Origin: Bog-756 sp035949055
GTDB lineage: Bacteria > Actinomycetota > Acidimicrobiia > Acidimicrobiales > RAAP-2
Reading direction: 5' to 3'
Length of the DNA: 64,000 nucleotides
NCBI GenBank assembly: GCA_035949055.1
Contig: DASZIO010000060.1
Location: forward strand, 62,001 to 126,000
The first letter of the stretch is position 1, and each line of letters starts with the position of its first letter. The notes under the pieces are model-generated. The model was not told the origin of the DNA. It did no database searches and saw nothing but the letters and a program-made list of their open reading frames with translations. Below, piece after piece: positions 1-9,119 of the stretch. A program made the position numbers and the translations under genes.

Positions 1-66
1 TCGCCAAGGCACGTGGCGAGACGTCCACCGTCCGAGCGAGCGGTCTCCCCGTGGCACCCCGACCCG

Positions 67-1524
67 CTAGAGGCCGCTCTCCACCTTGATGCGGCCGCTG
101 GCCGCCGCGCGCTGGAGGGCCTCGTAGTCGCGCTCGTTCTGGTCGGCGTAGGTCAGAGCGAACTCGCCGATGGCTTGGTCGAACGATGTGCTGGAGCCCA
201 GATAGCTGGCGATGGCGATGCGGTCGCCGGATCGGGCGTGGGCCCGGGCGAGGGCCTGGGCGCAGACGCCGACGTACTTGGTGAGCCCGGGCGGGATCGC
301 GCCCTCGGCATCGAACGAGCCCTTCCAATCCCGTAACTGGCGAACGTAGTAGTCCCGGGTCACGCCGTCGGGGCCGGTGGCCTGCTGGTAGCCGAGGAAG
401 ATGTCGCTGGCCGACTGCATCAGATGCTGCCCTGCCACGACCCGCTCACCGTGGGTGGCGTAGCCGCTCTTGCCCACGAACTCCTCCAGGACCGACGCTT
501 CGGCCTCCTTGGCCTGCAGGAACAGCGGATCGTCGTTGTCCTTGCCGAGGAGCAACAGGATCCAGGCCCGAGTCCCCACGCTGCCCACGCCCACCACCTT
601 CCGGGCGATCTGGAGGAGCTGGAACTCTTCGAGCAGGTGGCGACGGTCCGTCTGCAGGGTCCGGCGATAGCTGCGGAGCAGCTCGTGGAGCTCTCCGAGC
701 AGCGCGTCGCTCTCGAGCTGTGGGAAGAGCTCCTCGATGGGCACGACCAATGGCGGGTCGCTGACGATCCGGCGTTGTCCGTCGACGATGGTGGTGAGCT
801 TGTCCAGGGCCTGTGTACTGTCATGGGTCCGCGCCTTGTCCACGGTCTTCAACGCGCGGGCGGCCATGCGCTTGTCCGTCTTGGAGCGCGACCCGCGGGC
901 GGCGGTCTGGAGATCGGCCAGGAGCTGGGCGACATCGATGTGGGAGTACCAGACGTCCAGGGTGGACAGCCCGGCCAGCCGGGCCATCTCCTGGCGGTAG
1001 CTCCTTCCCACCTCGATGGCCGCGGTCCGAGCCTCCTTGGCCGTGAACTCGCGGTCGCGGGCCGCGATCGCGGCACTGGCCGCCAGCCGCTTGACGTCCC
1101 ATTCCCACGGGCCAGGCAGGGTCTCGTCGAAGTCGTTGACATCGAACATCAGGGCGCGCTCCGGAGAGCCGAACAGGCCGAAGTTGGACAGGTGGGCGTC
1201 GCCGCAGATCTGGGCAAACAGCCCCGAGCGAGGCGTGGTGGCCAGGTCCGAAGCCATGATGAGCGCGGCGCCTCGAAAGAAAGTGAAGGGCGAAACGAGC
1301 ATCCGCCCGTAGCGGATCGGGACCAGCTCGGGTACCCGGGTCGTGGCTTGTCGTTCCAGGAGACTGACCGGATCCGGGCGGTCGGATGCGGGGCTGAACT
1401 CGGCCTGGGACGAGCGCGGGCTCAGAACCCGTGCCTCTTTCCCTTGGGCGGCCCGTAGCGCAGCTGAAGGGTGCTGCACTCCCTCCGGAGACCCCTTCCG
1501 AACGGCGTATTGCTGCACTGCCAT
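67..1524 (-). CDS. DUF2252 family protein (kinase-like fold suspected)
   Basis: A 485-residue protein of the DUF2252 family, whose biochemical function is not established. The ATG is preceded by AGGAGGAGCC, which fixes the start. Residues 108-116 read GDAHLSNFG and residues 128-134 read DVNDFDE; these resemble the catalytic HGDxHxxN and IDFxD motifs of aminoglycoside-phosphotransferase-like kinases, so a small-molecule or protein kinase role is possible but is inference. There is no signal peptide or membrane segment, so it is cytoplasmic. It is monocistronic, separated by about 360 bases from the ABC operon upstream. Family call is firm; function unknown. Confidence 0.85.
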   Translation of the reverse strand: MAVQQYAVRKGSPEGVQHPSAALRAAQGKEARVLSPRSSQAEFSPASDRPDPVSLLERQATTRVPELVPIRYGRMLVSPFTFFRGAALIMASDLATTPRSGLFAQICGDAHLSNFGLFGSPERALMFDVNDFDETLPGPWEWDVKRLAASAAIAARDREFTAKEARTAAIEVGRSYRQEMARLAGLSTLDVWYSHIDVAQLLADLQTAARGSRSKTDKRMAARALKTVDKARTHDSTQALDKLTTIVDGQRRIVSDPPLVVPIEELFPQLESDALLGELHELLRSYRRTLQTDRRHLLEEFQLLQIARKVVGVGSVGTRAWILLLLGKDNDDPLFLQAKEAEASVLEEFVGKSGYATHGERVVAGQHLMQSASDIFLGYQQATGPDGVTRDYYVRQLRDWKGSFDAEGAIPPGLTKYVGVCAQALARAHARSGDRIAIASYLGSSTSFDQAIGEFALTYADQNERDYEALQRAAASGRIKVESGL

Positions 1525-1885
1525 GGCTCCTCCTATCGCTCGAGCGGGAGCGCCCCGCCCTCCGCCGCTTCTCGCTCCTCCTGTTCAGGAAGGCCTCGGA
1601 CCGGTGTCCTCCGAGAACCTTTCAGGTAGCGGGTGCCGAATGCCTCCTGCCCAGCTGGTTGGGTCTGCGCGGCGGTTGGCGCAGTGGTGACTTCAGGGGC
1701 GTTCACGAAATACTCCTGTCCCCGTTTCGGTATTGCGAGCCAACGTCGGCCGACTTGTCCACCGGCGAGCCGGTAACACTCACGCGGAACATCGGACGTC
1801 AGTCAGACAGCAACACCAGCCACTTCACTGGTTGACCACCAGGGTTCCCACGGACCTGTCGTCCGATGTCACGCTATCTCATTCG
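1525..1885. other. Intergenic region with possible structured element
   Basis: No convincing gene lies here. It carries the upstream region of the DUF2252 gene and the 3' end of the ABC exporter operon. Two features stand out: a 5-bp hairpin with a CGAG loop at 1761-1774, and a perfect 10-bp inverted repeat (ACATCGGACG at 1789-1798 against 1860-1869) enclosing two smaller possible stems. See the finding on this element. Confidence 0.4.
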
Positions 1886-3841
1886 TCAGGCCCTAGGTTC
1901 GGCCGGGGCCGGGTCGGCCCGCTCCGACTGGCGCACCCACGTCTCGAACATCTCGGCATAGCGTCCACCTGCGGCCACCAGCTCGTCGTGGGGTCCGGCC
2001 TCCACGATCCGGCCCCCGTCGACCACCACGATGCGGTCGGCGCGCCGTGCGGTCGACAGCCGGTGGGCGATGAGGATGGCGGTGCGGTTCTCGAGCAGGG
2101 CGTCGAGCGCCGTCTCGATCCTCGTTTCGGACTGGAGGTCCAAATTCGAGGTTGCTTCGTCGAGCACGAGCACCCGCGGATGGGCGAGGAAGGCGCGGGC
2201 CAGGGCGATGAGCTGTCGCTCCCCCGAGGACAGGGTCTGGCCCCGTTCGTGGACGACTGTGGCGAGCCCCTCGGGCATGTGGTCGATCACCTCGGCGAGC
2301 CCCACCCGGTCGACCGCCTCTCTGATCTGGTCGTCGGGCGCGTCCGGCCGGGCGAAGGCGATGTTGTCCCCGATGGTCCCGGCGAACAGGAACGGCTCTT
2401 GGGGCACCACGCCGAGCTGGCTCCGGAGGGAGTGCAGGGTCACCTCCCTCAGGTCGTGGCCGTCGATGAGGACGCGGCCGACGGTGGGGTCGTAGAACCG
2501 CGTCACCAATTTGGCCAGGGTGGACTTTCCGGCCCCGGTCGGCCCGACGAACGCCACGGTCTCTCCGGGTGACACCGTGAGGCTGACGTCCTCGATGACC
2601 GGCTGTCCGGGGTCGTAAGCGAACGAGACGTGGTCGAAGACGATCTGGCCCTCGATGGGCGGTAGCACGCCGGCGTCGGGCGCCTCCGGCACCGTCACCT
2701 CGGTGTCGATCAGGTCGCGCAGCTTGTTCACGGAGGCCTGGCCCTGCTGGTAGGTGTTGTACTGCTGGACCAGCAACTGGATCGGCTGGAAGAACCGATT
2801 GAGGTACAGGAAGAAGGCCACCAGAGCCCCGATCGACAGCGTGTGGTGCAGCACCATCTCACCACCGATGGCCAGCAGCACCGCCTGGCCGAGCACGCCG
2901 AGGAGTTGGGTCCCGGGACCGTAGAGGGCATTGACGTGGGCGGTGTAGTTGTTGGCCTCGCGGTATTCACCGACCACATTGCGATGGTGGATCACGTTGT
3001 GCCGCTGACGGTTGTGGGCCGTCACGATCCGTACGCCGTGGAGGCTCTCCGACAGGTCGGCGAGCACGTTGGCGATCCCGTCCCGCACCCGGTCGTACCC
3101 ACGTTCGGAGGCGCGTTTGAACCAGAGGGAGGCGGCCACCAACGCCGGGACGATGAGGACGACGGTGATGGCCGCGAGGCGAACGTCGGTGGTGAACAAG
3201 ATGGCGGTGATGACGACCATGGTCAGCGCCTGGATGGCCAGCTGGGAGAGCCCGTCCTGAAGCAGCTGCTGCAGGTTCTCGATGTCGCTGGTCATGCGAC
3301 TCATGACCACGCCCGCCTTCTCCTCGGTGAAGAACCCGAGGGACAGGCGTTGGAGGTGGGCGAAGACCTTGACGCGGAGATCGTTCATCACCCAGGCGGC
3401 CAGTCGGCCGGTCACCTGCACCTGGAACCGTTGGGCGATGGAGGTGATCACGATGAACACGAGGTAGGCGAGCGCCATGGCGGCCACGATGGCAAAGTTC
3501 TTGTGCGGGTACATGCCGTCGTTGATGGCGATCTCGGTCAGCTTGGGCCCGGTCTGGGCGGCGATCGAGATCACCACCACCAGCAGCCCGGCGAGGGCCA
3601 GCATGCCCCGGTACTTGGTCAGCAGTCGCCACAGGCTGAGGCGCCGGAGCTCCTCCTCCGAGCTGTTCTGCGAGAACACGATGTCCGGATCGGCGTACTC
3701 CGGCTCGGAGGCCAGCAGCCGGTCCACGCCACCCTGCAGCTCGGAGGGGATACCGGCAAAGGGGAGCCCGGGTGCGGCCGGGCGGCCGAACCCGCCCGGT
3801 GCGCCTCCGAACCCTCCGGCCATCCCGCCGCCCCAGCTCAC
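1886..3841 (-). CDS. ABC exporter half-transporter (ATP-binding/permease), consensus-site Walker B partner
   Basis: A 651-residue type IV ABC exporter half with a Gly-rich N-terminus, six predicted helices (about residues 80-370) and a C-terminal ATPase. Visible motifs are Walker A GPTGAGKST, Q-loop VPQEP, signature LSSGERQ, Walker B VLVLDEATS with the catalytic Glu, and H-loop AHR. The signature deviates from LSGGQ. The GTG start overlaps the upstream gene's stop (GTGA), so translation is coupled; an in-frame ATG lies six codons downstream. With its neighbour it should form a heterodimeric drug or lipid exporter at the inner membrane. Substrate unknown. Confidence 0.9.
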   Translation of the reverse strand: MSWGGGMAGGFGGAPGGFGRPAAPGLPFAGIPSELQGGVDRLLASEPEYADPDIVFSQNSSEEELRRLSLWRLLTKYRGMLALAGLLVVVISIAAQTGPKLTEIAINDGMYPHKNFAIVAAMALAYLVFIVITSIAQRFQVQVTGRLAAWVMNDLRVKVFAHLQRLSLGFFTEEKAGVVMSRMTSDIENLQQLLQDGLSQLAIQALTMVVITAILFTTDVRLAAITVVLIVPALVAASLWFKRASERGYDRVRDGIANVLADLSESLHGVRIVTAHNRQRHNVIHHRNVVGEYREANNYTAHVNALYGPGTQLLGVLGQAVLLAIGGEMVLHHTLSIGALVAFFLYLNRFFQPIQLLVQQYNTYQQGQASVNKLRDLIDTEVTVPEAPDAGVLPPIEGQIVFDHVSFAYDPGQPVIEDVSLTVSPGETVAFVGPTGAGKSTLAKLVTRFYDPTVGRVLIDGHDLREVTLHSLRSQLGVVPQEPFLFAGTIGDNIAFARPDAPDDQIREAVDRVGLAEVIDHMPEGLATVVHERGQTLSSGERQLIALARAFLAHPRVLVLDEATSNLDLQSETRIETALDALLENRTAILIAHRLSTARRADRIVVVDGGRIVEAGPHDELVAAGGRYAEMFETWVRQSERADPAPAEPRA

Positions 3842-5799
3842 CGCGGATCACCACCCCGGACCGACTCGAGCAAGTCGGCCAGCGCGTGACCGTCCTCGTC
3901 GCCGACCCCGTCGTCTGCGTCCACCGGGGCCCTGTCAGCGCGCTCGGCCTCCTGCTCGAATTCGGCGGCCTGGGCCAACACCTCGGCATACAGCGGGGTC
4001 GACTCGAGCAGCTCGGCATGGGTTCCGTCCGCCACGATCTTCTGTTGATCGAGTAGCAAGACGCGGTCGGCGAGGGAGATGGTCGAGAGGCGGTGGGCGA
4101 TGATCAGGGTGGTCCGTCCCTGCATCTGGACGGCCAGGCTGGCGTGGATCATCTGCTCCACCTGGACGTCGATGGCACTGGTGGCGTCGTCCAACACCAT
4201 GATGGGCGGGTTCACCAGCAGGGTCCGGGCGATGGCGATCCGCTGGCGTTGGCCACCCGACAGCGTGTAGCCGCGCTCACCGACCACCGTGTCGTAGCCC
4301 TCGGCGAGGTGGCAGATGAACTCGTGGGCACCGGCCGCCTTGGCTGCGGCCACTACCTCGTCCAGGGACGCCGATGGTCGGCCGTATGCGATGTTGTCCC
4401 GCACCGACACCGAGAAGAGGAATGGTTCGTCGAGCACCACGCCGATGTTGGCCCGGAGGCTGGCCAGCGTGAGATCGCGCACGTCGTGTCCGTCGATCTT
4501 CACCGCTCCGTGCCTGACGTCGTAGAAGCGGTTGAGCAGCCGGGCCACCGTGGACTTGCCGCCGCCGGTGCGGCCGACGAGGGCGACCGTCTCGCCGGGG
4601 CGGATATGGAGGTCGAAGTCGGCCAGTACCAGCCGCTCAGCCTCGCTGTCGTAGGCGAAGTCCACGTGCTCGAAGCGGATGTCGCCCCGGCAGTCCTCCA
4701 GATCGACCGCGTCGGGGCGGTCGGAGACGGTGGGCTGCTCGTCGATGATCTCGTAGATGCGCTCGGCGGACGCCGCGGCCCGCTGGCCCATCATGATCAG
4801 CATCCCGAGCATCATGAACGGGGCCTGCAGCATGAGGAGGTAGGCGTTGAAGGCCAGGATGGCCCCGATGCCCAGCTGGCCGTGGATCACCATGTAACCG
4901 CCGAACAGGAGCACCAGGGCCAGTCCCACCTGGGGCAGGTTCTGGACAAGGGGGGTGAAGCGGGCCCGGAGGTCTGCGTCTTTGATGTAGCCCCACTGCA
5001 CCCGCTCGGCTGCGCCCGACAGGGCCCGCAGCTGCTGCTGCTCGGCGGCGAAGGACTTGACCACCCGGACCCCGTTGACGTTCTCGTCCACGATGGTGGC
5101 CACCTCGGCCAGCCGGGCCTGGATGATCCACGAAACAGGGAACATCGAGCGGCGCATCCGGACGCCGGTCACGTAGACGAAGGGCATGGTGGCCATGGCC
5201 ACAAAGGCCAGGGGGACGTTGATCGACAGCATGAAGATGAAGGCCACCACGGCGATCGAGCACTGGACCAGGATGAGCGGCGCGAAGGTCATGTACATCT
5301 GGACGGAGCGGATGTCCGAATTGGCCCGCGAGATGAGCTGCCCCGACTGCACCCGGTCGTAGAAGGAGAACGACATCCGGGTCAGGTGCTCGTAGATGAT
5401 GTTGCGGAGGTCGTACTCGATGTCGTAGGCCGTCTCGAACAGGAACAGCCGGGCGACATATCCCATGGCACCGCCCAGCAACCCGAGGCCGACGATCCAC
5501 CACACGTAGTGGCTGAGGGGCACGCTGTGATGCTGGATCGAGTTGTCGATGGCGTGGTTCAACAGGTTGGGGATCTGCACCTGCAGCACCAGGCCGAGGA
5601 AGGACAGGACCAGCGAGGTGATGAAGATGCCCTGGTGGGCGCGCATGACCGGCAGCGCCCGTCGCAGCCAGGGGAGGGACCGGTCGGGATCGATGGCGGC
5701 CCGCGGCGCCTCGTTGTGAGCCTCCTCCGCGATCGGTACGAACGCGGTGCCTTGCTCCGCGGGCCCGATGCCGCGGGGGCGCAGCCGAGGAACCCTCAT
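3838..5799 (-). CDS. ABC exporter half-transporter, degenerate-site partner
   Basis: A 653-residue ABC exporter half. The start is the ATG that overlaps the MarR stop (ATGA at 5796-5799); reading further upstream only translates the MarR gene in another frame. The membrane domain spans roughly residues 55-340. ATPase motifs are Walker A GRTGGGKST, signature LSGGQRQ and Walker B IMVLDDATS, where Asp replaces the catalytic Glu; the Q-loop reads VVLDEP, lacking Gln. This pattern is typical of the degenerate subunit in heterodimeric exporters such as the TM287/288 class. It lies in a three-gene operon with marR and the second half-transporter. Confidence 0.9.
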   Translation of the reverse strand: MRVPRLRPRGIGPAEQGTAFVPIAEEAHNEAPRAAIDPDRSLPWLRRALPVMRAHQGIFITSLVLSFLGLVLQVQIPNLLNHAIDNSIQHHSVPLSHYVWWIVGLGLLGGAMGYVARLFLFETAYDIEYDLRNIIYEHLTRMSFSFYDRVQSGQLISRANSDIRSVQMYMTFAPLILVQCSIAVVAFIFMLSINVPLAFVAMATMPFVYVTGVRMRRSMFPVSWIIQARLAEVATIVDENVNGVRVVKSFAAEQQQLRALSGAAERVQWGYIKDADLRARFTPLVQNLPQVGLALVLLFGGYMVIHGQLGIGAILAFNAYLLMLQAPFMMLGMLIMMGQRAAASAERIYEIIDEQPTVSDRPDAVDLEDCRGDIRFEHVDFAYDSEAERLVLADFDLHIRPGETVALVGRTGGGKSTVARLLNRFYDVRHGAVKIDGHDVRDLTLASLRANIGVVLDEPFLFSVSVRDNIAYGRPSASLDEVVAAAKAAGAHEFICHLAEGYDTVVGERGYTLSGGQRQRIAIARTLLVNPPIMVLDDATSAIDVQVEQMIHASLAVQMQGRTTLIIAHRLSTISLADRVLLLDQQKIVADGTHAELLESTPLYAEVLAQAAEFEQEAERADRAPVDADDGVGDEDGHALADLLESVRGGDPR

Positions 5800-6320
5800 C
5801 CCGGCGGCCGACGGGTCAGACGGTAGGCGCGCAAAGCCGTTCTCCAGGCGTGCAGCCCGTCGAAGGCCCGGTCGGCTTCGGCCTCGTCGGCCAGACAGGA
5901 CGCGATATCGGCCAGCCGGGCGGACACGGCCGTGTCGGCGGTGTCGAGGGCCCGTCGGCCCGAGGCGGTGAGGGCGTGGTCGACTTGGCGCCGGTCGGCG
6001 GTGACCGAGCGGCGCTCGACCAGTCCACGGCCGACGAGGCCGTCGACCACCGCCGTGACGCTCGGTGGGCGAACGGCCAGCCGCTCGGCCAGGTCGGAGG
6101 AGACAGCCGAGCTCCCGTCCAAGAAGGCCAGCACCCGGTACTGGGAGAGCGAGAGATCGGCCGATGCCAGGCCGAGCTCGACCTGCTTGGCCAACCAGGC
6201 GGCGGTGCGACCCAGGGTAGGGTCGCATGCAGCCGTGTCGGCGCGGCCGGTCCTCTCGGCGCGGCCGGTCGTCTTGGCGCCCGGACCGGCGGACACCCCG
6301 CGGATTGCTTTGAGACTCAC
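5796..6320 (-). CDS. MarR family transcriptional regulator
   Basis: A 174-residue winged-helix regulator with the MarR pattern: a helical dimerisation segment, then recognition-helix text LAERLAVRPPSVTAVVDGL and a wing containing RRSVTADRRQ. The first gene of the operon with the two ABC exporter halves, it probably represses them and is released by a ligand that they export. The GTG start abuts an imperfect 21-bp palindrome with no space for a Shine-Dalgarno, which suggests a leaderless mRNA. An alternative internal start would lose only the unconserved Ala/Thr-rich N-terminus. Confidence 0.88.
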   Translation of the reverse strand: MSLKAIRGVSAGPGAKTTGRAERTGRADTAACDPTLGRTAAWLAKQVELGLASADLSLSQYRVLAFLDGSSAVSSDLAERLAVRPPSVTAVVDGLVGRGLVERRSVTADRRQVDHALTASGRRALDTADTAVSARLADIASCLADEAEADRAFDGLHAWRTALRAYRLTRRPPG

Positions 6321-6341
6321 ATAGTTAGACTATCGAACTAT
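6321..6341 (-). promoter_or_regulatory. Candidate MarR operator overlapping the promoter
   Basis: A 21-bp imperfect palindrome in which 8 of 10 base pairs match; its arms are ATAGTT and AACTAT. Read on the minus strand it contains TAGTCT, six bases before the GTG of the marR gene, a good -10 hexamer for a leaderless transcript. A repressor bound here would block RNA polymerase, giving autoregulation of marR and the ABC exporter. Confidence 0.65.
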
Positions 6342-6404
6342 CTGCCCGGGTCGTTCGGCCCGGGCCGACGGCCGGGCGCGGACCCGGCCCCCATCCGGTC
6401 CAGA

Positions 6405-7364
6405 TCAGCGCTGGGCCGGGTGCTGCTCGAAGAACCGCAGCATCAGCCCGGTGGCATCGACCTGGTCGGTGGTCGGCCCGAAGACCGCCGACGGTAGGAC
6501 GATGGGAGAGCCGGGCCAGGTGTGCCCGCCGCCGATGACGCTGTAGAGGACCACCGCGCTTCCGCCGGCACAACCGTCAAACGTGCGGCGCACGACCGCC
6601 GTCGCCACCGGGCGAAAGCGGGCCGTGCCCCGGCATCTGTCGAGGCGGGCCCAGGCGGCCAGGTTCTCCTCGGCCCCGGGGAGGTGGACCCCCGGATAGG
6701 ACTTACCGACGCCGCCGTTGGTGTAGGGCACCAGCGGATCGGCCGTACCGTGGAAGGCCATCACCGGTATGGGACCGGTGCAGGGCCGGACGGGGAATTC
6801 GGCGGCCACCAGTCCGATGGCAGCGATCCGGTGGGGAACGGCGCAGGCGACGATGATCGAGAACTCCGAACCGAGCGAGATGCCGGCCGCGTAGATACGC
6901 GTGCTGTCGACGCAGTAACGAGCCGACAGCGAGGCGATGAGGGCGGACACGAAACTCAGGTCGGCGGTGTTGGCGTGGGACAGCTGCCACTGCTCCGCAA
7001 CCGCATCGGGTGTGGCCACGAGGAAACCGTTCCGTGCGCCTCGCGCCGGCATCCCGGTATAGACCGAGGTCTGGAGGGCGTTCGAGCCGCTCCCGTGGAA
7101 GAGCAGGATCAGGGGGGTGGGAGAGGTGGACCGGTAGCGGTCCGGCACGGCGATCCGGTAGCTACGGGTCTGGCTGCCCACAGCCAGCGACTGCACCACG
7201 TCCCCCGTACCGGTGGTGGTCGCCCCGGGGACGGGAGCGCGTCCGCACCCGGCCGTGCCGGCGGCGGGCGGAGGTATCGAGTCGGCCGGGCGCCGGGCCG
7301 CAGAGGCGGCGGTCACCGACGCCGCCACCAACGAGAAGGTGCCCGCGGCGGCCGCCACCGCCAC
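6405..7364 (-). CDS. Secreted PHB-depolymerase/feruloyl-esterase-like (LpqC-type) hydrolase
   Basis: An alpha/beta hydrolase of 319 residues with a hydrophobic N-terminus that looks like a signal peptide. Visible are the oxyanion segment LLFHGSGSN, the nucleophile elbow GISLG, an acid residue in GTADPLVPY and a late His in GGGHTWPGS. It belongs to the esterase PHB-depolymerase / LpqC group, acting outside the membrane on ester polymers or aryl esters. The GTG start leaves no charged n-region and no clear Shine-Dalgarno, so the true start is uncertain. It lies 71 bases downstream of the aldehyde dehydrogenase and may be co-transcribed with it. Confidence 0.8.
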   Translation of the reverse strand: MAVAAAAGTFSLVAASVTAASAARRPADSIPPPAAGTAGCGRAPVPGATTTGTGDVVQSLAVGSQTRSYRIAVPDRYRSTSPTPLILLFHGSGSNALQTSVYTGMPARGARNGFLVATPDAVAEQWQLSHANTADLSFVSALIASLSARYCVDSTRIYAAGISLGSEFSIIVACAVPHRIAAIGLVAAEFPVRPCTGPIPVMAFHGTADPLVPYTNGGVGKSYPGVHLPGAEENLAAWARLDRCRGTARFRPVATAVVRRTFDGCAGGSAVVLYSVIGGGHTWPGSPIVLPSAVFGPTTDQVDATGLMLRFFEQHPAQR

Positions 7365-7435
7365 GATCAGGCGCTGCCACGACTTGGCGCCCGCGCCCGG
7401 TGCACCGGGTCGGTCGGGCGTGGGCCCAGGATGAG

Positions 7436-8875
7436 CTACGACGCGCCCCCCGACGGGTCGGTCTCGACGGGCACCCTCGACCGATGCACCGCCTGCAGCT
7501 CGGTGAACTCAGCCAGGCCCCAGGGTCCGTTCTCGACCCCCACGCCGCTCCACTTGAACCCGCCGAACGGCTGCTGGGGGGCGAGCGCCAGGTGGGTGTT
7601 GATCCACGCCGTGCCGCATTCCAGTCGTCCGGCCACTTCGGCGGCCCGATCGGCGTCGCCGCCCCATACCGATCCCGACAGGCCGAAGTGGGTGGCGTTG
7701 GCCCGCTCCACCACGTCGTCCACGTCGCGGTAGGAGATGACCGGGAGGGCCGGCCCGAACTGCTCCTCGTCCACGATGCGGGTGCCGTCGGTGAGGTCGG
7801 AAAGGATGGTCGGCTCGAAGAAGTAGCCCGGACGGTCCATGGCGTGCCCCCCCGCCGCCGCGGTGGCACCGTGGGAGAGGGCATCGCTGACCAATTCCTT
7901 GACCCGTTCGAACTGCGGGTGGTTGTTGATCGGACCCAATTTCGATTCGGACTCGGTCCCGTCCCCGACCTTGGTCGACGCCGCTTCGGCGACCAATCCC
8001 TCCACCACCGCGTCGTAGAGGGCTTCGGGCACGTACACCCGTTTGATGGCCGAGCAGACCTGCCCGTTGTTGCTGAATGCCCCGGCGAAGAGGGCTTTGC
8101 TCACGGCGGCCGGCTCCGCATCCTCGAGCACGATGGCCGGATCGTTGCCGCCCAGCTCGAGCGTGACCCGCTTGAGGTCCGGCGCGGCAGAGATGGCGAC
8201 TTTCTTCCCCGTTTCGACGGAGCCGGTGAAGCTGATCTTGCGCGGCACGGGATGCGCGGTCATCCATGCACCGAGCTGATCCCCGCCGCTGACCACGTTG
8301 AGCACTCCGGGAGGCATCACGTCGCGGAGGATCTCCGCCACTTTCAGGGTGCTGAGCGGGGTGAACGGCGACGGCTTGAGCACCAGTGCGTTTCCGGCCA
8401 GGAGGGCGGGTGCGATCTTCCAGAAGGCGAGGACCAGAGGGAAGTTCCACGGGGTAATGGCGGCCACGACCCCGACCGGCCGGCGGACCACCTCGACGAG
8501 CGCCTGGGCATCGTCCTGAAGGACTTCGGGAGGGGTCTCGAGGTTGGCGTAGTACTGGCACCAGATGGCGGCGCCGAAGACCTCGATGTTGGCGTCGGCC
8601 AACGGTTTCCCCTGTTCGGCGGTGAGGATCGGAGCCAGCTCACCGGCCGAGGCCATCAGTTTGTCGGCCATGGCCAACAGGGTCTGGCGCCGGGCCGCCT
8701 GATCGAGCTTCCAGTCGCGCTGGGCCTTCACGGCGGCGTCGAACGCCGCATCGAGCTGGACGCGACTGCAGTCGGGAGCTTGGGCGAACACCTCGCCCTG
8801 GGCCGGGTTCACCACTCCGAAGGACCCCGTTGCCGGCACCGTGTCCCCTCCGATGGTCATGACGAATTCGGACAT
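7436..8875 (-). CDS. NAD(P)-dependent aldehyde dehydrogenase
   Basis: A 479-residue aldehyde dehydrogenase. The ATG was chosen because GGGGAGG lies four bases upstream and because the family length is matched; a longer in-frame reading adds 45 non-homologous residues. Landmarks are the cofactor-site text PWNFPL and VLKPSPFTP, the general base in LELGGNDP, and the catalytic Cys in GQVCSAIKR. Cytoplasmic oxidation of an aldehyde to an acid; the closest functional classes are succinate-semialdehyde and aliphatic aldehyde dehydrogenases. Substrate not determinable from sequence. Confidence 0.92.
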   Translation of the reverse strand: MSEFVMTIGGDTVPATGSFGVVNPAQGEVFAQAPDCSRVQLDAAFDAAVKAQRDWKLDQAARRQTLLAMADKLMASAGELAPILTAEQGKPLADANIEVFGAAIWCQYYANLETPPEVLQDDAQALVEVVRRPVGVVAAITPWNFPLVLAFWKIAPALLAGNALVLKPSPFTPLSTLKVAEILRDVMPPGVLNVVSGGDQLGAWMTAHPVPRKISFTGSVETGKKVAISAAPDLKRVTLELGGNDPAIVLEDAEPAAVSKALFAGAFSNNGQVCSAIKRVYVPEALYDAVVEGLVAEAASTKVGDGTESESKLGPINNHPQFERVKELVSDALSHGATAAAGGHAMDRPGYFFEPTILSDLTDGTRIVDEEQFGPALPVISYRDVDDVVERANATHFGLSGSVWGGDADRAAEVAGRLECGTAWINTHLALAPQQPFGGFKWSGVGVENGPWGLAEFTELQAVHRSRVPVETDPSGGAS

Positions 8876-9119
8876 GTGCCTCCCCAATCGCAACGTTCGG
8901 CCCCGCTGCCCCAGCAGGTTGGTACCAAAGACTGGCATCACCGACCCCGTCTTGCCAAGGGGACGGGCCGGGGCGAGGTGTCCCGAGCCACCGAGCGAGC
9001 CGGCACCCACTTTCCGCCCGACGGGTCAGGCTGCCACCGCCGCGACCGGCGGCCGCGCTGAGCGGCCCGCCGATCCACCACCGTTCCCTCGTCAGGCGGG
9101 CAGGGGGTTCAGACCGGAA

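Noticed and set aside
5800..6228. N-terminal extension of 143 residues on the second ABC half-transporter
   Set aside because: It overlaps the MarR gene in another frame and has no homology; the ATGA overlap at 5796-5799 gives a natural start.
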